Position numbers and translations under genes: made by a program. Of a stretch of DNA of 64,000 nt, positions 32,100-41,834 are shown in pieces (within the stretch, counting starts at the first letter, position 1; every line of letters starts with the position of its first letter). Origin of the DNA: Prorocentrum cordatum (lineage: Eukaryota > Sar > Dinophyceae > Prorocentrales > Prorocentraceae); assembly GCA_963575745.1 (NCBI GenBank), contig CAUYUJ010014346.1, positions 44,856-108,855 on the forward strand. Direction: 5' to 3'. The notes under the pieces were generated by a model. That model was given only the letters and a program-made list of their open reading frames with translations, did no database searches and was not told the origin of the DNA.

Positions 32100-33795
32100 G
32101 GCACAACTCTCACAGGGCTTCTCGTGGTTCCCGCATGCCTTTTTCGGACCCCAGAGAGCCCCAAAAAGGGCCAAGAGGGCCCCAAGATGCCCCCAAGACG
32201 GTCCAAAAGGGCCCCGAGTCGCCGTGCGATCGCTCCAAGACGCTCAAGATGGCCCCCAGACGGCCCTAGAGGCCTCGAGGGCGCCCCAAGAGGCCTCGGT
32301 CTGCCCGGAGGGCGCCAAGAGGCCAAGATCATTGATGTTCCATGGGTTTTGACAGATTTCGGCGTTCTCGCCGCTTCGGCTTTTCGACGCTCCCAGAGGG
32401 CCCCAGAGGCCCCCAAGACGGCCGAAGAGGCCTCCAAGGCGCTCAAGATGGCCTCCAAGACGGCCCAAGAGCCCTCCAAGACGTCCTCCAAGAAGGCCCG
32501 AAAGGGTCAAAATGGCCTCCAGGCGGCAAAGATGACCTTCAAGATCCCCAAGTGTTCCCCGCGAAGGCTTTCCAAACCGATTCGGGGAAGACATGGTCCG
32601 ATAGCTTGGCCAGTCTGGCCTCAACGTTCGGCCACATAGGCGCTTCCAGAAAGGCAAGAGGCGGCAGTTATTCGCCGCAGGCGTCTCCGATCCGCTGCCC
32701 CCTGCTGCCTTGCCACAGGGGTGCCCGGCGTGCTAGATCCATTCGGTTTTGGTTTTGTTTTTTTGGTTTTGTTGTTTCCAGAAGAACTCCCCTTGGGGCT
32801 TCGGCCCGTCCCGCCGGCCACCCGAAAGGTTGCCGAAAAGTTCCGACAACCCGGTTGCAAGAGTTTTCCTGCTCCAGATCGCACCAAGATGGCCTCCAAG
32901 ACGGCCAAGATGGCTCAAGATGGCCTCCAAGTTCACCCAAGGTGGTCCAAGATGGCCTCCAAGACGGCCCAAGAGAGTCGAAGATGCCTCCAAGTTCGCA
33001 CAAGAAACCTCTAAGACGGTCCAAGACGGCCCCAGGAGCCTCCAAGAGGCATCCAAGACGGCCCAAGAGGCCTCCAAGAGGTTCTCCAGGAGGGCCCGAA
33101 GAGGCTGATGTGTTTGATTCTCCTTTGGTTTTGTCGGCTTTCCGACGAACCAAGACGGCCCGAGAGGCCCCCCAGATCGCCCCCAGAGCGCCCAAGAGGC
33201 CTCCAAGATGGCCCGAGAACGGCCTAAGAGGCCCCCAAGACGCCTAAGATGGCCTCTAAGACGGCCCAAGAGCACCCCAAGAGAGCCCTAAATCGGCCCA
33301 GAGAGGCCTCCCAAGCGGCTTCCGACAGCGTCAGACGGGCCAGGAGCCCACCAAGATGGCCGAAGTTGGCTCGTAGCTGGCCCAAGAGGCCTCCAAGAGG
33401 GCCTCCAGGAAGGCCAGAATAGGCCCAAACCAATGAGTTTCAGAAGGTGTTTGAAATATGTTGACATGTGCTTCGTTTCGGCCTTCCGACGGCCCGATAC
33501 GGCCCAAGAGGCCCCAAAGATCGCCCCAAGATCGCTTAAGAGGCCTCCAAGATGGCCCCAGAACGGCGCAAGATGCCCCCAAAACGGTCGCAAAAGGCCC
33601 CCAAGACGGCCAGGAGGCCTCTAAGACGCCCAAGATGGTCTCAAGACGGCCCTAGGGCCCGAAGGCGGCCCAGAGAGGCCACCCAAACGGCTTCCGACAG
33701 CGTCAGACGGGCCAAGAGCCCACCAAGATGGCCGAAAATGGCCGTAAGATGACCCAAGTCGGCCCAAGGGGCCTCCAAGAGGGCCTCCAGGAGGC
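32100..33795 (+). repeat. CCAAGAGGCC array with AT-rich spacers (large copy)
   Basis: Words such as CCAAGAGGCCTCCAAGATGG and CCAAGACGGCC recur over 1.7 kb. Spacers near 32340-32395, 33100-33155 and 33435-33500 share TTCGGC(C)TTYCGACG preceded by a T-rich stretch; two of them (33116 and 33450) are 335 bp apart. A non-array insert at 32550-32880 includes a segment also found at 42.86 kb. Ends at the inverted junction at 33796. Confidence 0.85.
32550..32695 (+). repeat. dispersed segment, copy 1 (partner at 42.86 kb)
   Basis: CGAAGG.TTTCCA, ACATGGTCCGATA.CTTGGC, TCGGCCACAT.GGCG and ATTCGCCG(C/T)AGGCGTC occur in the same order here and at 42862-42995. A plus-strand reading of EGFP..(F/L)G..MVR.LG is shared, though this copy has an in-frame stop. 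Could be a scrap of an old coding sequence. Confidence 0.6.
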
Positions 33796-33821
33796 GACTC
33801 CTTGACTCAACGTTCCCGCCC
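33796..33821 (+). repeat. 26-bp inverted junction, left end of the 7.1-kb block
   Basis: GACTCCTTGACTCAACGTTC followed by CCGCCC. Its exact reverse complement is at 40896-40921. Similarity continues about 15 bp inwards (TTGTTCTGTTGATTTCC against GTTTTCTGCCGAATTCC). Confidence 0.75.
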
Positions 33822-33854
33822 TTGTTCTGTTGATTTCCTTTCTTGTTTGCTTAT

Positions 33855-34150
33855 TTGTCTCTCTCTCTCTCTCTATCTCTCTTTCTGTCTTCCCTCCTCT
33901 CTCTGTTTCTCTCTCTTATTGCTTTATTTATCTCTCTCTCTCTCTCTGTTTTTTTTTTTTTCTCTCTCTCTCTCTCTCTCCTCATCTTCCTCCTCCTCCT
34001 CCGCCTCCGCCTCCTCCTCCAACTCCGCGTGCTGCTGCTGCTGCTGCTCCTCCTCCTCCTCTTCCCCCTTCTCCTCCTCCTCCTCCTCCCCCTGTTCCTC
34101 CTCCTCCTCCTCCACCTCCTCCTCCTCCTCCTCCGTCCACCCTCCTCCCT
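33855..34150. repeat. CT then CCT microsatellite
   Basis: CT repeats at 33858-33990 with a T run at 33950, then CCT repeats at 33990-34150 with CTG repeats at 34028. Confidence 0.9.
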
Positions 34151-34269
34151 CCTCCGGCTCTCAAAAGGACTCCTTTTGAAAGGAGGCCAGAACAAGTTTT
34201 GAGGGGGAAAAAAAATATCCTGACGAAGGACCCAACCATATGCAGTTGTGAGTATCGCAATTGTGAGTA

Positions 34270-34350
34270 TCTTCTTCGGTGGCGCTCCCTATGGGGCCAC
34301 GAACCGCATGAGGGGTGTGCCGAAATGTGGCGGGGCACACAACGCAAAGG
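34270..34350 (+). repeat. single diverged unit of the 90-bp satellite
   Basis: CTTCGGTGGCGCTCCCTATG, GGCCACGAACCGCATGAGGG and GTGTGCCGAAATG align with the unit of the array at 35.5-37.4 kb, 1.2 kb away. It is more diverged than any array unit and stands alone. Confidence 0.8.
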
Positions 34351-34694
34351 AATATGATAGATCTGATTACGAAAGAAAGAACGCGGGTGAGTCAGAGCGC
34401 GAGGGAATCTGAGTATGAATGGGTCTGCGCGCGAATGAATATATTTGCATGAGTGCGATCATGGAAACGCCTAGTGTAAGTGTATATGAATGTGAATGGT
34501 TCGAGCGTGCCTGTCCGAACACACGTGACACTGGGCGTGGCCGCCGCAGGCAGCTTCCGCGGGAACCCCGACGGCAGCGTCCGCACGTCGCGACGCCCAT
34601 GTCGGCACGCCTCTTGCGAGGATCGCGCCCGCTTTCGGCTCTTCTTTTCCTTCCTCTTTGCCCGCGCACTCCAAAATCCAAGGCTGCGGGCGCA

Positions 34695-34960
34695 GCGCAG
34701 CGCGGAGTCCCCGCGACGCGCGCTGGTCGCCCCGGGCGGGGCCCCAGCGACGCGCGCGGGTCGTCCGCTGCGCGAAGCAGAGAGAGCTGACTAGCTAACT
34801 GGCTGGCTGATAGCGGGCAAGTCTCTGACCGCTGGGCAGAGCGACGACGGGCGAACGAGGCGCCGGGCCCCCCGCAGCGCGGAGTTCCCGCGACGCGCGC
34901 TGGTCGCCCCGAGAGGGTCCCAGCGACGCGCGCGGGTCGTCCGCGGCGCGAGGCCAAACA
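34695..34960 (+). repeat. imperfect tandem duplication of about 170 bp
   Basis: GCGGAGTYCCCGCGACGCGC, TGGTCGCCCCG and CAGCGACGCGCGCGGGTCGT occur at about 34708-34780 and again at 34876-34955 in the same order. Lies directly downstream of the helicase stop codon on the minus strand. Confidence 0.75.
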
Positions 34961-35011
34961 AGTAGTCGGGCAGTCGAGAGAAGGCGCAGCTCGGGGGAGA
35001 CGCTCCTCAGG

Positions 35012-35286
35012 TCAGGCCTCGCGGATGAACTCGGTGAAGCCGAGCTCCCTGGCGAGGGCCGTCGCTTCCCTCCTGCACCGCTTCGTGCGCGCAGCAAACT
35101 GCTCCAGCTGCTTCCGCAAGCCCTGCGGCGGCCCTGCCAGGAAGAACTCGATGCGCGGCGCCCGCATGAGCAGGAGGTCCTCGTGGCGCGTGGCGCGCGA
35201 GAGCAGCACGTAGAGCTCCAGCCACCAGTCGTCGTCCTCCTTCTTGCCGTTCCCTACCTCGTGGCGGCCGCAATCCAGGATCACGC
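35012..35286 (-). CDS. PIF1-like helicase, last exon
   Basis: This exon encodes the final 90 residues and the stop at 35012. It starts with VILDCGR (motif V/VI region: a hydrophobic strand ending in Asp), then DDDWWLELYVLLSRATRHED, which fits the 'YVxLSR(A/V)...(D/N)LxL' signature (motif VI) of PIF1/RecD-type helicases, with the Arg that contacts ATP. A tail GPPQGLRKQLEQF, with basic helices, follows to the end; I know a similar tail in other dinoflagellate helicase-like proteins. The usual role is ATP-driven unwinding of 5'-tailed DNA. Walker motifs are not in reach in this window, so the gene is partial or truncated here. Codon use is strongly GC-ending. Confidence 0.7.
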
Positions 35287-35432
35287 CTGGGCGACGTCGA
35301 CCGAGGGAGCAGCGCGCCGGGCAGCCGACGGCCCAGGGCGAGAGTCCACAGGACCGAGAGATGGTCTGGCCGCGGACTGCTCGCGCCCGGAGGTCTGGCC
35401 GCCCCCGGAGCGCCGTTCCCCCGCCCCGTCGC
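35287..35432 (-). other. 146-bp GC-AG intron of the helicase gene
   Basis: Reading the minus strand, GAAG is followed by the donor GCGACGGGG, and the acceptor is CGTCGCCCAG before GCGTGATC. Splicing gives ...MREG-VILDC in frame, whereas reading through adds a stop. A GC donor is non-canonical but known to be frequent in dinoflagellates. The G at both junctions makes the site ambiguous by one or two bases; the GC-AG placement is the most conventional. Confidence 0.65.
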
Positions 35433-35476
35433 CTTCGCGCATGGTGCGCCCCTGGCACGCCACCGTGGTGATGACC
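35433..35476 (-). CDS. PIF1-like helicase, penultimate exon (44 nt)
   Basis: Encodes VITTVACQGRTMREG, which matches the 'T.+..QG.T+' block (motif V-like) that precedes the 'VDxxR' strand in PIF1-family helicases. The 5' border is set at an AG (CACGGCAG, bases 35477-35478). Upstream of it the minus strand enters the 90-bp satellite, which I take to lie in an intron. An alternative is that the satellite is translated as a repeat domain; the frame is open, but the sequence is not protein-like. Very short exon, so its border is an inference. Confidence 0.5.
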
Positions 35477-35499
35477 CTGCCGTGCGAGAAATGCGGGGG

Positions 35500-37425
35500 G
35501 TGCCGAAATGGGTGGGGGTGACGCATGCGGGCGGCGGCACTGAGGCCTTCGGTGGAGCTCCCTATGGAGCCACGAAACGTGTGAGGGGTGTGCCGAAATG
35601 GGTGTGGGTGACGCATGCGGCCGCGGGCACTGGGGCCTTCGGTGGAGCTCCCTATGGAGCCACGAAACGTGTGAGGGGTGTGCCGAAATGGGTGTGGGTG
35701 ACGCATGCGGCCGCGGGCACTGGGGCCTTCGGTGGAGCTCCCTATGGAGCCACGAAACGTGTGAGGGGTGTGCCGAAATGGGTGTGGGGGACGCATGCGG
35801 CGCGGGCACTGGGGCCTTCGGTGGAGCTCCCTATGGAGCCACGAAACGTGTGAGGGGTGTGCCGAAATGGGTGTGGGGACGCATGCGGCCGCGGGCACTG
35901 GGGCCTTCGGTGGAGCTCCCTATGGAGCCACGAAACGTGTGAGGGGTGTGCCGAAATGGGTGTGGGTGACGCATGCGGCCGCGGGCACTGGGGCCTTCGG
36001 TGGAGCTCCCTATGGAGCCACGAAACGTGTGAGGGGTGTGCCGAAATGGGTGTGGGTGACGCATGCGGCCGCGGGCACTGGGGCCTTCGGTGGAGCTCCC
36101 TATGGAGCCACGAAACGTGTGAGGGGTGTGCCGAAATGGGTGTGGGTGACGCATGCGGCCGCGGGCACTGGGCCTTCGGTGGAGCTCCCTATGGAGCCAC
36201 GAAACGTGTGAGGGGTGTGCCGAAATGGGTGTGGGTGACGCATGCGGCCGCGGGCACTGGGGCCTTCGGTGGAGCTCCCTATGGAGCCACGAAACGTGTG
36301 AGGGGTGTGCCGAAATGGGTGTGGGTGACGCATGCGGCCGCGGGCACTGGGGCCTTCGGTGGAGCTCCCTATGGAGCCACGAAACGTGTGAGGGGTGTGC
36401 CGAAATGGGTGTGGGTGACGCATGCGGGCGCGGGCACTGGGGCCTTCGGTGGAGCTCCCTATGGAGCCACGAAACGTGTGAGGGGTGTGCCGAAATGGGT
36501 GTGGGTGACGCATGCGGGCGCGGGCACTGGGGCCTTCGGTGGAGCTCCCTATGGAGCCACGAAACGTGTGAGGGGTGTGCCGAAATGGGTGTGGGGACGC
36601 ATGCGGCCGCGGGCACTGGGGCCTTCGGTGGAGCTCCCTATGGAGCCACGAAACGTGTGAGGGGTGTGCCGAAATGGGTGACGCATGCGGGCGAAGCTGC
36701 GAAACCCGCGCGGCCGCGGGCACTGGGGCCTTCGGTGGAGCTCCCTATGGAGCCACGAAACGTGTGAGGGGTGTGCCGAAATGGGTGTGGGTGGACGCAT
36801 GCGGCCGCGGGCACTGGGGCCTTCGGTGGAGCTCCCTATGGAGCCACGAAACGTGTGAGGGGTGTGCCGAAATGGGTGTGGGTGACGCATGCGGCCGCGG
36901 GCACTGGGGCCTTCGGTGGAGCTCCCTATGGAGCCACGAAACGTGTGAGGGGTGTGCCGAAATGGGTGTGGGTGACGCATGCGGCCGCGGGCACTGGGGC
37001 CTTCGGTGGAGCTCCCTATGGAGCCACGAAACGTGTGAGGGGTGTGCCGAAATGGGTGTGGGTGACGCATGCGGCCGCGGGCACTGGGGCCTTCGGTGGA
37101 GCTCCCTATGGAGCCACGAAACGTGTGAGGGGTGTGCCGAAATGGGTGTGGGGGACGCATGCGGCCGCGGGCACTGGGGCCTTCGGTGGAGCTCCCTATG
37201 GAGCCACGAAGCGTGTGAGGGGTGTGCCCGCACGAAACGTGCGGGGTGTGCCGAAATGCGCATGACTGGGGCCTTCGGTGGATGCCCTATGGGTGGGGCC
37301 TTCGGTGGAGCTCCCTATGGAGCCACGAAACGTGTGAGGGGTGTGCCGAAATGGGTGTGGGTGACGCATGCGGCCGCGGGCACTGAGGGAGCCACGAAGC
37401 GTGTGAGGGGTGTGCCGAATTGGGT
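35500..37425 (+). repeat. 90-bp satellite, about 20 copies
   Basis: The unit contains GAGGGGTGTGCCGAAATGGG, TGACGCATGCGGCCGCGGGC and CTATGGAGCCACGAAACGTG. Most units differ by only a few bases; occasional 1-3-bp indels (35797, 35879, 36170, 36592, 36795) shift register. The right end (36680-37425) has partial, rearranged units. Because 90 = 3 x 30, all six frames stay open for long stretches. I do not regard these as proteins. Confidence 0.95.
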
Positions 37426-37479
37426 GTTGATGATGATGATGATGATGGGAGGGGGGGGGAAGCAGCGGGAGGAAGGAAG

Positions 37480-37790
37480 GAAGGAAGGAAGGAAGGAGAA
37501 CGCGGGGCACCGTCTCTTCAAAACGAGGACCCAACACCACAGGATGGTTGGGAAAAACAAAGAAAAAACATAAACATCGCCCGAGGACATGTTGTTTTGT
37601 GGGGGGGGGCGGTGAGGCGCCCCCCCCCCCCCCCCCCCAAAAAAAAAAAATCTGCCCTCTAGGGAATTGACTGTTTTTTTTGTTTTTTTGTGTTGTTTCC
37701 CCCCTCGAAGCTTTTCTGGGGCGTCCGTCGGGTGACCCCGACCTCTGGAACGCTGTAGTTTACAATGCGTTGCGTACTTCCGATTTTTTT
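37480..37790. other. GGAA tract, poly-C/poly-A and spacer, no gene
   Basis: GGAAGGAAGG repeats at 37475-37500, then TCTTCAAAACGAGGACCCAA (a word similar to one beside the satellite at 53.04 kb), a C17 run at 37620 and an A run. No coding sequence. Confidence 0.6.
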
Positions 37791-38375
37791 AAAAAAAATA
37801 CAAAAGACAACATGTTCAGCCGTCGCACAACCAAAAACCAATGTGTTTCGATATTCTTTACATCCAACAATAAAACAAGCAGTGTAAGACACAGTGTTTT
37901 CAGAAGTCCGACAGCCAAAACACTATTGTTTTACAATGTTTTCTAACGCACGTAACAAAAAACTGTACAAACAAAGCGTCTCAACAGTCACCCATACAAA
38001 AGCATTGTGGTTTACAATGTTTTCTGACACCCGAATCAACAAAACATTGCAAAACACAGGGTTTTCAGCAATCCGAGTTTCAAAACAATGTGTTCTACAA
38101 TGTTTGCTAACCCCCGAAACAACAGAAACATTGTAAAACACAGCGTTTCAACAGTCACCCATCCAAAGACATTGTGGTTTGCAATGTCTTCCGACACCCG
38201 AATCAACAAAACAGTATTATAAAAAAGCATGCTTTCACAAATCCGAGCTTCAAAACTGTGTTTTTACAATGCTTTCTGACCTCCGAAACAAAAAAAACAT
38301 TGTAAACCACAACGTTTTCATCAGTCCACCCTTCAGAAACGATGCATTTTAGAATGTGTTCTGACGTCCGAACCT
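37790..38375 (+). repeat. AT-rich array, units of roughly 60-70 bp
   Basis: Recurring AACATTGTAAAACACAG, TTTACAATGTTTTCTGAC and CCGAATCAACAAAACA words, diverged in spacing. The only AT-rich satellite in the window. Confidence 0.75.
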
Positions 38376-38655
38376 CCACATGTTGATTATGTCTGTCAGG
38401 GATCTCCACATATTGATTCTTTACGCGCAAGGATCTTCATCTTGATTCCTTATGTGGAAAGGCCTCCAACTTGTTGGTTCTTTATGTGGAAGGGGCCTTC
38501 ACATAATAATTCCTTATGCGAAGGGGCCTGCAAATATGGATTCCTTATGTGGATGGGCCTTCAAATATCGACTCCTTATGTGGAGGGCCTCCACATATTG
38601 ATTCCGTCTGTGGAGGGACCTTCACATATCGGTTCGTTCTGTGGCGGGCGATGTC

Positions 38656-38770
38656 CTTTTCCTCCTCCTCCTCCTCCTGCTCATCCTCCCCCTCCTTCTC
38701 CCACTCTGGCGCAGGGGTTGAGGAGAAAAAGGAGCAGAAGGAGTAGGAGGAGAAAGATAAGGAGGAGAAA
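38656..38770. repeat. pyrimidine-purine hairpin module, copy 1
   Basis: TTTTCCTCCTCCTCCTCCTC..CTCCTTCTCC is followed after CACTCTGGCGCAGGGGTTGA by GGAGAAAAAGGAGCAGAAGG..AGGAGGAGAAA. The two sides are complementary, giving a stem of about 40 bp and a loop of about 20. Confidence 0.75.
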
Positions 38771-39511
38771 AATGACATTGTTTCCTTTTGCAGGGGATCC
38801 TCCCCATATTGATTCCTTATGTGGACGGGACCTCCACATGTTGATTCCGTCTGTGGAGGGACCTCCACATATTGATTCCCTATGTGAAAGGGGTCGCCAT
38901 ATTGATTTCTTGTGTGGAGGGGCCTCCCACTTGTTGATTCCTTATGTTGGAAGGGGCCTGCGCATATTATCTCTTTATGTGAAGGGGCGTGCACATGTTG
39001 ACTCCTCATGTGGAAGGGCCTTCAAACATCGACTCCATATGTCTAGGGGCCTCCACATTTTGATTCCATTTGTGGAGGGACCTCCACATAATGATTCCAT
39101 ATGTGCAGGGGGGCTCCATAATGATATCTTGTGTGGAGGGGCCTCCCACTCGTTGAATCCTTATGTGGAAAAGGCCTGATTCCTCTTGTGGGGGATCCTC
39201 CACATATTGTTTCCTTATGTGGAAGGGTTTTTCACATGTTGATTCCGTCTGTGGAGGGACCTCCACATGTTGATTCCTTATGAGCAAAGATCTCCATATT
39301 GATTCCTTATGCGGAAAGGCCTCCAACTTGATCATTCCTTATGTGGAAAGGCCTTCACATAATGATTCCTTATGCGAAAGGGCCTGCACATATGGATTCC
39401 TTATGTGGATGGGCCTCTTAATATCGATTCCTTATGTGGAGGGGCCTCCACATATTGGTTCCGTCTGTGGAGGGACCTCCACATGTTGATTCGTTCTGTG
39501 GCGGGCAATCT

Positions 39512-39635
39512 CCTTTTCCTCCTCTTCCTTCTGCTCCTCCTCCCTCCTTCTCTCACTCAGGCGCAGGGGTTGAGGAGAAGAAGAATCAGAAAGAGTAGGA
39601 GGAGAAAGATGAGGAGGAGAAAAATGAGATTGTTT
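39512..39635. repeat. pyrimidine-purine hairpin module, copy 2
   Basis: Same design and loop (CTCAGGCGCAGGGGTTGA) as copy 1, about 856 bp downstream. Confidence 0.75.
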
Positions 39636-39947
39636 CCTTTTGTGGGGGATCCTCCACATATTGATTCCTTATGTGGAAGGGACCTCCACATGTTGATTCC
39701 GTCTGTGGAGGGACCTCCACATATTGATTCCCTATGTGCAAGCGGTCTCCATATTGATTTATTTTTGTGGAGGGTCCTCCCACTTGTTGATTATTTATGT
39801 TGGAAGGGGTCTGCACATATGGATTCCTTATGTGGATGGGCCTTCAAATTATCGACTCCTTAAGTTGAGGAGCCTCCACATGTTGATTCCGTCTGTTGAG
39901 GGACCTCCACCAATTGAGTTCGTTTGCGGCGGGCGATTTCCATTTCC

Positions 39948-40055
39948 TCCTCCTCCTCCTGCTCCTCCTCCTCCTCCCGCTCTGGCGCAGGGGTTGACGA
40001 TAAGAAGGAGCAGAAGGAGTAGGAGGAAAAAGATGAGGAGGAGAAAGATGAGATT
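39948..40055. repeat. pyrimidine-purine hairpin module, copy 3
   Basis: Same design and loop (CTCTGGCGCAGGGGTTGA) as copies 1 and 2, about 436 bp after copy 2. Confidence 0.75.
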
Positions 40056-40654
40056 GCTTCCTTTTGTGGAGGGGCCTCCCCCATATGTGGTCCTTATGTG
40101 CAAGGGGCTTCGCGCATATTGTTTCCTCTTGTGGGGGGGGAGTCCTCCACATGCTGATTCCTTATGTGGAAGGGACCTCCACATGTTAATTTCGTCTGTG
40201 GAAAGATTTCCACATATTCATTTCTTCGGTCAAAGGGGTCTCCACATTGATTTCTTATGTGGATGGGCCTTCGAATATACACTCGTTATGTGTAGGGGCC
40301 TCCGCATATTGAGTTTGTCTGTGCAGGGACCGCCGCATATTGATTCGTACTGTGCAACAGGTTTCCATATTGACATATTGTGTGGAGGGGCCTCCAACCT
40401 GTTGAATCCTTATCTGGGAAGGACCTTCATATATGAGTTCCTTATGTGAAGGAGCCTGTACATATTGATTCCTTATGTGGGAGGCCCTTCACATTTCGAT
40501 CCCTATGTGGAAGGGCCTCCACATGGATTCCTTGTGTGGAGTAGGAGGCGAAAGATGATGAGGAGGAAGGGTAGGAGGCCGAGGTGGACACGGGGGAAGC
40601 GGATTTACATGTCGATTCCTTCTGTGACGGGGCGGGTACATAGAATGAAAGGAG

Positions 40655-40875
40655 AGGAGAGGAGGGGAGAGAGAGAGAGAGAGAGGAGAGAGTGTCAAGA
40701 GAGGGAGGAGAGAGACAGAGGGAGGAGGAGAGGGAGGAGGAGAGAGAGAGAGAGGAAGGGAGAGGAGAGGAGGAGAGAGAGGGAGAGAGAGTCGAGAGAG
40801 GGAGGAGGATAGAGAGAGAGAGTCAAGAGAGAGGGAGGGGGAGGAGAAGAGAGGAGAGATAACGAGAGAAAGAGG
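40655..40875. repeat. GA microsatellite
   Basis: GAGAGA and GGAGGAG repeats; the complement of the CT tract that follows the junction at 33.8 kb. Confidence 0.9.
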
Positions 40876-40895
40876 AACGGAATTCGGCAGAAAAC

Positions 40896-40921
40896 GGGCG
40901 GGAACGTTGAGTCAAGGAGTC
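40896..40921 (-). repeat. 26-bp inverted junction, right end of the 7.1-kb block
   Basis: GGGCGGGAACGTTGAGTCAA then GGAGTC, the exact reverse complement of 33796-33821. Confidence 0.75.
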
Positions 40922-40924
40922 TGC

Positions 40925-41345
40925 CTCGAGGACGTCCAAAAGAGGCCAAAAACATTGATTCTCCTGTAAGTTTTGAAGGATTTTGACATTTGCTTCTTGT
41001 TCGGCTTTCCGACGGCCCGAGACGGCCCAAGAGCCCCCGAAGATCGCCCAAGAGGCATCCAAGATGGCCCCAGAACGGCCCAAGGGGCCCCCAAGACGGC
41101 CTCAAGAGGCCCCCAAGACGGCCCAAGAGGCCTCCAAAATGCTCAAAATGGCATCCAAGACGGCCCTGGAGCACCCCAAGAAAGCCCCAAGTCGGCCCAG
41201 AGAGGCCCCCGGAGCCCACCAAGACGGCCAAAGAAAGAGGCCCCCGAAAAGCCCCCAACGGTCCAAGAGGCCCCCAAGAAGCTCCCAGGAGGCCCCAAGA
41301 ATGTCCCCAGAGGCTCCCAAAATGCCCCCGGGGATGCGACTGAAT
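40925..41345 (+). repeat. CCAAGAGGCC array
   Basis: Starts with the T-rich spacer TTTTGACATTTGCTTCTTGT then TCGGCTTTCCGACGGCCC, shared with 33450, followed by CCAAGAGGCC words to 41330. Confidence 0.85.
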
Positions 41346-41362
41346 CCGGGAGGTTATCCAAG

Positions 41363-41550
41363 ACTTAACTCCGGAGTTAAGTCGGCCCGACTCCGGGGTA
41401 AAGGCCAGCCCGCGGAAAACGTAACCCCGGAGTTAAGTCGCCGCCAAGCTGGCGGACGCACCAGCTATTACACGAATTAACTCCGGAGTTAAGTGATTCC
41501 CACACCGCGCGCCCCAGCCAGGCACATACTGAACTGTGGAGTTAAGTCGC
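41363..41550. repeat. palindrome cluster ACTTAACTCCGGAGTTAAGT, left group
   Basis: A perfect 20-bp palindrome at 41363-41382, a near-perfect copy at 41475-41494, and half or altered copies at 41421-41438 and 41531-41547. Confidence 0.75.
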
Positions 41551-41589
41551 CGCGGCATTGGGTTGGGTGCCGCGACGATTGAGAGGACA

Positions 41590-41705
41590 GGAAGTGGGAG
41601 AGGAGGAGGGCGACGACGAGGAATATGAGGAGGAGGAGTAAGGAGGACGAGGAACAGGAGGAGGAGGAGGAGGAGGAGGGGGAGGAGGAGGAGGAGGGGA
41701 AACAT
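41590..41705. repeat. GGA microsatellite
   Basis: GAGGAGGAG repeats with interruptions. Confidence 0.9.
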
Positions 41706-41834
41706 CAGGGCACGGGGCGCCGAACGCCGCAGCGCCAAAACAAATTCGGCGAATCAGAAACAAATGATGCGGCTGCTGGGCGGCGGGAACATTGAATCGC
41801 AAGATGCGCCCCCAAAGTCCCGTCGTTGCATTCC

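Larger units (their letters stand above)
38380..40545 (+). repeat. about 32-bp array with three hairpin inserts
   Basis: Units of the type CCTCCACATGTTGATTCCTT / ATGTGGAGGGG, 28-40 bp long, run for 2.1 kb. CCACAT and ATGTGG in each unit are self-complementary, so each unit can fold. Three copies of a larger module interrupt the array near 38655, 39512 and 39948 (see separate entries). No gene; the open frames are periodic. Confidence 0.9.

Noticed and set aside
32911-32925. Second spliced-leader relic (GGCTCAAG)
   Set aside because: Only eight bases match, and the word arises from the CCAAGATGGC array itself. Same for 56119.
35500-37573. Long repeat-protein frames (200-330 residues, 30-residue period) on both strands over the 90-bp satellite
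   Set aside because: The period is a multiple of three, so all six frames are open. The translated units are not protein-like, and indels shift register between units.
38380-40545. CRISPR-like or recombination-site array (short self-complementary units)
   Set aside because: Unit length varies between 28 and 40 bp and there are no unique spacers; behaves as a degenerate minisatellite.
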